A DNA stretch of 64,000 bases from Oscillospiraceae bacterium (GTDB lineage: Bacteria; Bacillota; Clostridia; Oscillospirales; Oscillospiraceae), in NCBI GenBank assembly GCA_902795045.1, contig CADBJU010000015.1:41514-105513 (forward strand), written 5' to 3'. This document shows, in pieces, positions 58,928-64,000 of this stretch (positions within the stretch are counted from its first letter, which is position 1; the number at the start of each line of letters is the position of its first letter). The notes under the pieces are model-generated. The model did not search any database. It was not told the DNA's origin and saw only the letters and a program-made list of their open reading frames with translations. The translations under genes were made by a program, and so were the position numbers.

Positions 58928-59113
58928 AAAGTGAAAAGTGGAAAGTGAAAAGTGAAGATATGGGTTAAGGAAACGGATTATCTGTCCCGGGAACAGTACC
59001 AATCCTTGCACGATGACTGCGAGGGCCTGAGAAGAATCCTCTCCGCCACCACAAGAACCCTGAGTAAAAAAGAGACAATATAACTTCACTTTCCACTTTC
59101 CACTTTTCACTTT
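58928..59113. repeat. Family C element carrying a gene remnant
   Basis: A 186-bp element. The left end AAAGTGAAAAGTGGAAAGTG (58928-58957) is matched by the inverted right end (59083-59113, ACTTTCCACTTTTCACTTT) with few differences over 30 bp. Between them is the 3' part of a four-helix-bundle protein gene. The element lies between two genes of the transporter operon. Confidence 0.75.
58955..59083 (+). pseudogene. 3' remnant of a four-helix-bundle (23S rRNA IVS-type) protein gene
   Basis: Forty-two codons and a stop read KIWVKETDYLSREQYQSLHD, then DCEGLRRILSATTRTLSKKE and TI. The pattern hydrophobic-ETDYLs-EQY-sLh-dceeL-RiL is the C-terminal helix pair of the TIGR02436/S23 four-helix-bundle family, known from 23S rRNA intervening sequences and from DGR accessory proteins. 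The usual first 70-80 residues are missing, an in-frame TGA (58946) closes the frame upstream, and the left inverted repeat takes the place of the 5' part. Confidence 0.65.
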
Positions 59114-59130
59114 CTCCAAAGGAGTACACT

Positions 59131-60660
59131 ATGGACAACAAGATCGCCGCTGTTACCATGCGCAATATCACCAAGCGCTTCGGGCCGACGCTTGCCAACG
59201 ACAAGGTCTGGCTCAATATCTACCGGGGCGAGATTCTGGCCCTGCTGGGCGAGAACGGCTCCGGCAAGACGACGCTCATGAACATGCTCTCCGGCATCTA
59301 TTTCCCCGATGAGGGCGAGATCGCCATCGACGGCAAGCCCGTCGTCATCCGCTCGCCCAAGGACGCCTTTGCCCTCGGAATCGGCATGATCCACCAGCAC
59401 TTTAAACTCGTGGACGTGCTGACGGCGGCGGAGAACATCGTGCTGGGCCTGCCGGGAAAACTGGACTTGAAGGCTGCCTCCAAAAAAATCAAGGAGATCT
59501 GCGACACCTACGGCTTCGAGGTCGACCCCGACCAGAAGATCTACGACATGTCGGTGAGCCAGAAGCAGACCGTGGAGATCGTGAAGGTCCTCTACCGCGG
59601 GGCGGATATCCTCATCCTCGACGAGCCCACGGCGGTGCTGACCCCGCAGGAGACCGACAAGCTCTTCGCCGTGCTGCGCAACATGCGCGACGACGGCAAG
59701 GCCATCGTCATCATCACCCACAAGATGCACGAGGTGGAGTCCCTGTCCGACCGCGTCGCTATCCTCCGCCACGGGCAGTTCATCGGCGACATGCCGACAA
59801 AGTCCACCAACGCCCAGGAGATGACCAACATGATGGTGGGCCACCCGGTCACGCTGAACATCGACCGGCCCGAGCCCGTAGACCCCCATCCCCGCATCGA
59901 GGTCAAAGACCTCACCGTGCGCGACATTGAGGGGACCGTCAAGCTTGACCATGTGAGCTTCACCGCAAACTCCGGCGAGATCCTCGGCATCGCTGGCATC
60001 TCCGGCAGCGGGCAGAAGGAGCTGCTGGAGGCCATCGCCGGTTTGCAGCCGGTGGAGTCCGGCAGCATCGAATATGTCGACGACAGCGGCAAGCGCGAGC
60101 AGCTGATCGGCAAGGACCCCTTCGCCATCCAGGAGATGGGCGTGGCCCTGTCCTTCGTGCCGGAGGACCGCCTGGGCATGGGTCTGGTCGCGAACATGGA
60201 CCTCGGCAACAACATGATGCTCCGCTCCTACCGCAAGGGCCGCGGCGTCTTTACCAACCGCAAGGCGCCCTACAAGCTGGCCCACCAGATGGTGGACTTT
60301 CTGGAGATCTCCACCCCCAGTGTCGAGACGCCGGTCAGAAGGCTCTCCGGCGGCAACGTGCAGAAGGTGCTGGTGGGCCGCGAGATCGCCAACGCCCCCT
60401 CTGTCCTGCTGACCGCCTACGCCGTGCGCGGCCTGGACATCAACTCCTCGTACCTCATCTACGACACCATCAACAGTCAGAAGATGCGCGGCGTCGCCGT
60501 CATCTACGTGGGCGAGGACCTGGATGTGCTGCTGGAGCTTTCGGACCGCATCCTGGTGCTCTGCGGCGGCAGGGTCTCCGGCATCGTGCCGGGCCGCAGC
60601 GCGAAGAAGCGCGAGGTCGGCATGATGATGACAAAGCTCGGAGGAGAAGCCGATGAATAA
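59131..60660 (+). CDS. Nucleoside ABC transporter ATPase (double-domain, YufO/NupO-like)
   Basis: Energises purine-nucleoside import. 509 residues with two ABC domains. Domain 1 has Walker A GENGSGKTTLMN (residue 36-), signature YDMSVSQKQTVEI (degenerate) and Walker B ILILDEPTAVLTPQE. Domain 2 has a non-canonical Walker A GISGSGQKELLEA, signature RRLSGGNVQKVLVGRE and a Walker B SVLLTAYAVRGLD lacking the catalytic Glu. This asymmetry is normal for the family. The start follows AAAGGAGTACACT, right at the edge of the family C element. Confidence 0.93.
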   Translation: MDNKIAAVTMRNITKRFGPTLANDKVWLNIYRGEILALLGENGSGKTTLMNMLSGIYFPDEGEIAIDGKPVVIRSPKDAFALGIGMIHQHFKLVDVLTAAENIVLGLPGKLDLKAASKKIKEICDTYGFEVDPDQKIYDMSVSQKQTVEIVKVLYRGADILILDEPTAVLTPQETDKLFAVLRNMRDDGKAIVIITHKMHEVESLSDRVAILRHGQFIGDMPTKSTNAQEMTNMMVGHPVTLNIDRPEPVDPHPRIEVKDLTVRDIEGTVKLDHVSFTANSGEILGIAGISGSGQKELLEAIAGLQPVESGSIEYVDDSGKREQLIGKDPFAIQEMGVALSFVPEDRLGMGLVANMDLGNNMMLRSYRKGRGVFTNRKAPYKLAHQMVDFLEISTPSVETPVRRLSGGNVQKVLVGREIANAPSVLLTAYAVRGLDINSSYLIYDTINSQKMRGVAVIYVGEDLDVLLELSDRILVLCGGRVSGIVPGRSAKKREVGMMMTKLGGEADE

Positions 60661-61753
60661 CAAAACCAAAACACCGCTGTTCCACGTCTCCAGACGGGCG
60701 GCGCTGCCCTGGCACAAGACCTGGGCTATCCGAGGCGCGGCACTGCTGCTGGCCCTGGTGCTCAGCGGCATCATCACAAGCCTTGTCACCGGCGAGGACC
60801 CCTTCGCCGTCTACGGGGCCATCTGGAAGGGCTCCTTCGGCACCACAAGAAAGTTCTGGGTGCTGATGCAGAATATCGCGATGCTGCTGTGCGTGTCGCT
60901 GGCGGTGACGCCCGCCTTCCGCATGCGCTGCTGGAACCTCGGGGCCGAGGGTCAGGCGCTCATCGGCGGTCTCGCCTCGGCGGCCTGCATGATCACCCTC
61001 GCGGACAAGCTCCCCAACTGGGCGGTCATCCTCTGCATGATCGTGACGAGCCTGCTGGCAGGCGCGATCTGGGCCGGCATCCCCGCCTTCTTCAAGGCAA
61101 AGTTCAACACCAACGAGACGCTCTTCACCCTCATGATGAACTATGTCGCCACCCAGCTTGTGGCCTACTACTGCGTCGTGTGGGAGAGCCCCAAGGGCTC
61201 CGGAACCATCGGCATCATCAACCCCAAGACCCAGATCGGCTGGCTGCCCCAGTTCCCGAGCCAGAAGTACCTGATGAACGTGGTGGTCGTGGCTGTCGTC
61301 TGCGTGCTGGTGTACATCTACCTCAACTACTCCAAGCACGGCTATGAGATCGCCGTCGTCGGTGAATCCGAGCGCACCGCGCGCTACGTCGGCATCAAGG
61401 TCGAGAAGGTCATCATCCGCACCATGCTTCTCTCCGGTGCGATCTGCGGCCTTGCGGGTCTGCTGCTCGTCGGCAGCACCAACCACACCCTCACCACCAC
61501 CATCGTCGACGGGCGCGGCTTCACGGCGGTCATGGTCTCCTGGCTTGCCAAATTCAATCCCGTCTGGATGATCCTCACGAGCTTCCTGCTGGTCTTCCTC
61601 GGCCGCGGCGCAGGCGAGATCGCCACCAAGTTCGGCCTCAACCGCAGCTTCGGCGATATCCTCACCGGCATCATCCTCTTCTGCATCATCGGCAGCGAGT
61701 TCTTCATCAACTACGAAATCAAGCTCACCCGCGGCGCGGGAAAGGAGGGTTAA
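60653..61753 (+). CDS. Nucleoside ABC transporter permease 1 (YufP/NupP-like)
   Basis: A 366-residue membrane component (BPD_transp_2 family, 8-10 helices), with family signature FRMRCWNLGAEGQALIGGLASAACM at about residues 86-110 and YVGIKVEKVIIRTMLLSGAICGLAGLLLVGS near 245. It overlaps the ATPase gene by 8 bp and precedes permease 2 by 3 bp. Confidence 0.93.
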   Translation: MNNKTKTPLFHVSRRAALPWHKTWAIRGAALLLALVLSGIITSLVTGEDPFAVYGAIWKGSFGTTRKFWVLMQNIAMLLCVSLAVTPAFRMRCWNLGAEGQALIGGLASAACMITLADKLPNWAVILCMIVTSLLAGAIWAGIPAFFKAKFNTNETLFTLMMNYVATQLVAYYCVVWESPKGSGTIGIINPKTQIGWLPQFPSQKYLMNVVVVAVVCVLVYIYLNYSKHGYEIAVVGESERTARYVGIKVEKVIIRTMLLSGAICGLAGLLLVGSTNHTLTTTIVDGRGFTAVMVSWLAKFNPVWMILTSFLLVFLGRGAGEIATKFGLNRSFGDILTGIILFCIIGSEFFINYEIKLTRGAGKEG

Positions 61754-61756
61754 GCC

Positions 61757-62749
61757 ATGTTCGATATTGTATCCTTTATCCCCCGCGCCGTCGTGCAGGG
61801 CATCCCGCTGCTGCTCGGCAGCACCGGCGAGACCCTCACCGAGAAGTCCGGCAACTTAAACCTCGGCATCCCCGGCATCATGTACGTCGGCGGCATCAGC
61901 GGCGTGATCGGCTCCTTCTACTACGAGGCGGGCAAGACCGCCCAGGACATGAACACCGCCCTGACCATCCTGATCCCCCTGGGCTGCTGCCTGCTTGGGA
62001 GCCTGCTGATGGGCCTTCTGTACTGCTTTCTGACCGTCACCCTCCGCGCAAACCAGAACGTCACCGGTCTTGCCCTCACCACCTTCGGCGTGGGCTTCGG
62101 CAACTTCTTCGGCGGCTCCTTGATAAAGCTCTCGGGGAGCAGCCTGCCGTCCATCATCATGACCAACACCTCCAACGTCTTCCGCCGCACACTGCCCTTC
62201 GCGTCGAAGGCCGGGGTCTTCGGAAAGCTCTTTCTCAACTACGGCTTTCTCGCCTACGCGGCGGTGGCGATCGCGCTGGCGGCGGCCTATGTGCTGAACC
62301 ACACCCGCACGGGCCTGCACCTGCGCGCGGTGGGCGAAAGCCCCAACACCGCCGATGCCGCCGGTATCAACGTCTCCCGCTACAAGTACGCGGCCACCTG
62401 CATCGGCGCGATGATCGCGGGCCTCGGCGGCCTGTACTACGTGATGGACTATGCCTGCGGCGTCTGGACCAACGACGCCTTCGGCGACCGCGGCTGGCTT
62501 GCCATCGCGCTGGTCATTTTCACGATCTGGCGGCCGAACGTGGGCGTGCTCGCCTCCTTCCTCTTCGGCGGGCTCTACATCCTGCACATGTACATCCCCT
62601 CGGGCATGAACCTCGCGGTCAAGGAGCTTTACAAGATGGCGCCCTATGTGGTGACCATCATCGTGCTGGTGCTCTCCTCCATGCGCAACAAGCGCGAAAA
62701 CCAGCCCCCCGCCTCCCTGGGCCTGGCCTATTTCCGCGAGGAGCGGTAA
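61757..62749 (+). CDS. Nucleoside ABC transporter permease 2 (YufQ/NupQ-like)
   Basis: 330 residues, about nine helices, the second membrane component. Signature GETLTEKSGNLNLGIPGIMYVGG near residue 23-45 and NTADAAGINVSRYKYAATCIGAMIAGLGGLYYVMDYA near 197. The heterodimer with permease 1 forms the pore. Last gene of the operon; no clear terminator follows, only a family D repeat. Confidence 0.93.
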   Translation: MFDIVSFIPRAVVQGIPLLLGSTGETLTEKSGNLNLGIPGIMYVGGISGVIGSFYYEAGKTAQDMNTALTILIPLGCCLLGSLLMGLLYCFLTVTLRANQNVTGLALTTFGVGFGNFFGGSLIKLSGSSLPSIIMTNTSNVFRRTLPFASKAGVFGKLFLNYGFLAYAAVAIALAAAYVLNHTRTGLHLRAVGESPNTADAAGINVSRYKYAATCIGAMIAGLGGLYYVMDYACGVWTNDAFGDRGWLAIALVIFTIWRPNVGVLASFLFGGLYILHMYIPSGMNLAVKELYKMAPYVVTIIVLVLSSMRNKRENQPPASLGLAYFREER

Positions 62750-62814
62750 ACGATCGCATAAAATAGAGACTGTGAAAAAAGTCCCCTCATGCAGAACGCA
62801 GGAATATCAACACC

Positions 62815-63012
62815 GTAGGGGCCGACGCTTATCACGCGGCCCGGCAGAAAAAAGCCAAAAATATGAATTTGTCCCGGGCGAATACGTAGTATCATACGTT
62901 TTCGCCCGGGGCTGTTTGCTATATTCAAGTCTACACCGCACGGGCCGCCGAGGGGAAGGTGAATTGCCCCAAAGGGGCAAGAGAGGCCGGCCTGGGCCGC
63001 GTCGGCCCCTAC
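62815..63012. repeat. Family D interspersed repeat with large internal hairpin
   Basis: Ends GTAGGGGCCGACGC and GCGTCGGCCCCTAC. Inside are CCCGGGCGAA / TTCGCCCGGG arms (62876-62909) and the AAGGTGAATTGCCCCAAAGG...GCCTGGGCCGC segment shared with 46006-46050. It fills the interval between the convergent transporter and HAD genes and may act as their terminator. Confidence 0.65.
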
Positions 63013-63057
63013 ACTGTCAATTGACTTTTTTACGGCCACATTTTTTATATCCGTTTT

Positions 63058-63879
63058 TCAGCAGAACCTTTTCACCGCGTTTGCAAAGCCGCCGTCGTTG
63101 CAGCTCTCGGTCACGTAATCCGCCGCCGCGCGCACCGACGGCGCGCCGTTTGCCATGGCCACGCCGATGCCCGCCTTGCGAATCATGTCGAGGTCGTTGG
63201 TCCCGTCGCCGAGGGCCATGCTGTCCTTCGGGTCAATATTGAGAAGGCCGCACAGCGTCAGCAGGGCGCAGCCCTTGGTGGCCTCGGGGGCGTTGACCTC
63301 GATATTGAAGGGCATGGAGGAGGAGAACGCAAGCTTCGGAAAGCGCAGCGGCAGCTCGTCCAAGAGCTTTGCGCGCAGGGCCATGTCGGTAAAATAGAGC
63401 TGGAGCTTCTGCACTTCGGCCCCCTTTTGACGCAGGTATTCCTTTAACTCCGGCACCGGGGTGCGCAGGGTCTGGATCATCTTTTTCACGGCGGCATCGG
63501 GGATGATGTCCGGGGCAGTTTTGAGCATGTCCGCCGCCATATAGCCCCAGTTGTCCTGGTAGCAGTCGTAGAGGCAGTCAAGGCCGTCGCAGTATGTAAA
63601 GAAGTCCAGGGTCTGCTCCAGCGGGATCTCCGCCCGGGCGGCGGCGCGGTCGGCGACGGCGTCATAGATATACGCGCCGTTTGCGGTGATGAACCAGCGC
63701 ATGAAGGGAAGGGACCTGAGCTCCTCCGGGATGCCCTGATAGACCCGCCCCGTGGCGGGCACGATGTACACACCCTTCGCGGCGGCGTAGGCAAGCGCCT
63801 CGAAATTTTCCGGCGGGATGACTTTTTTGTCGTTTAAGAGAGTATAGTCCAGATCAAAGGCGAGGATTTTGACAGACAT
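63058..63879 (-). CDS. HAD-superfamily Cof-type phosphatase
   Basis: 273 residues of the Cof/YbiV-type (subclass IIB) sugar-phosphatase family. Motif I is FDLDYTLLND (usual DLDGTL, here Tyr replaces Gly), motif II VPATGR, and motif IV ALGDGTNDLDMIRKAGIGVAMANG. The type C2 cap lies between. The substrate (sugar phosphate or cofactor phosphate) cannot be told. AAGGAGTTTCCC precedes the start. Confidence 0.9.
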   Translation of the reverse strand: MSVKILAFDLDYTLLNDKKVIPPENFEALAYAAAKGVYIVPATGRVYQGIPEELRSLPFMRWFITANGAYIYDAVADRAAARAEIPLEQTLDFFTYCDGLDCLYDCYQDNWGYMAADMLKTAPDIIPDAAVKKMIQTLRTPVPELKEYLRQKGAEVQKLQLYFTDMALRAKLLDELPLRFPKLAFSSSMPFNIEVNAPEATKGCALLTLCGLLNIDPKDSMALGDGTNDLDMIRKAGIGVAMANGAPSVRAAADYVTESCNDGGFANAVKRFC

Positions 63880-63902
63880 GGGAAACTCCTTGTAAAAAGT
63901 TA

Positions 63903-64000
63903 TATGGGTATCGGCTTAACTCAGCAAGAACCAGCTCCCGGTCTGTCATTGCGAACCAGTGACCGATGTCACTGGTGTGGCAATCCGTACTCCCAGCGGC
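63903..64000. repeat. Family B interspersed repeat, cut by window end
   Basis: TATGGGTATCGGCTTAACTC, CAGCAAGAACCAGCTCCCGG and TGTCATTGCGAACCAGTGAC match the left half of the copy at 6363-6561. Confidence 0.65.

Overview
The window is a GC-rich stretch of a spore-forming, Gram-positive Clostridia chromosome, most like the high-GC gut Oscillospiraceae. The evidence is a SpoIVB protease, a SepF/DivIVA division cluster, GlyRS of the single-chain type, a CAAX-type protease, a guanine riboswitch driving a BMP transporter, and very many interspersed intergenic repeats. No rRNA, tRNA, CRISPR array, prophage or intact IS was recognised.

Layout. 1-3473 (minus): a partial spc ribosomal operon, rpsH-rplF-rplR-rpsE-rpmD-rplO-secY, that stops abruptly upstream of rpsH. 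3474-14613: mixed housekeeping genes (DUF2461, glycosyltransferase, ruvX, spoIVB, putP with a divergent LysR regulator, a SleB-like hydrolase, a DUF364 protein, an orphan DNA methylase and an Sfp-type PPTase). Among them lies a compact locus at 12722-13006 that looks like an undescribed type I toxin-antitoxin pair. 14729-23773 (plus): one ten-gene operon for an Mrp/Mbh-like cation/proton antiporter complex with four ND2/4/5-type subunits and no hydrogenase or dehydrogenase module. 23938-40340 (minus): a small membrane protein, nadE (glutaminase triad lost), glyS preceded by a 72-bp tandem array, then rluD-lspA-ileS-divIVA-sepF-yggS, an unassigned membrane protein, hfq, miaA and mutL. 40759-48577 (plus): miaB, mutS, a CPBP protease, trmO and an esterase. 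48848-54639 (minus): cdd, an oligopeptide-type binding protein, pgeF and secA. 54942-62749 (plus): a DUF1846 protein, xpt, and a guanine-riboswitch-controlled BMP-type nucleoside ABC transporter of four genes. The window ends with a minus-strand HAD phosphatase.

How genes work together. xpt and the BMP transporter form a purine salvage unit. mutS/mutL with miaA/miaB/hfq is the familiar repair and tRNA-modification neighbourhood. yggS-sepF-divIVA-ileS-lspA-rluD is the conserved division-adjacent block, here without ylmG/ylmH and interrupted by repeats.

At least five families of interspersed repeat (called A to E below) fill most intergenic gaps. They share modules with one another. One family (C) has terminal inverted repeats, and one copy encloses the 3' remnant of a four-helix-bundle (23S rRNA intervening-sequence-type) protein gene. 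The least explained signals are the type I TA candidate, the 72-bp array in the predicted glyS leader, and the family C elements.
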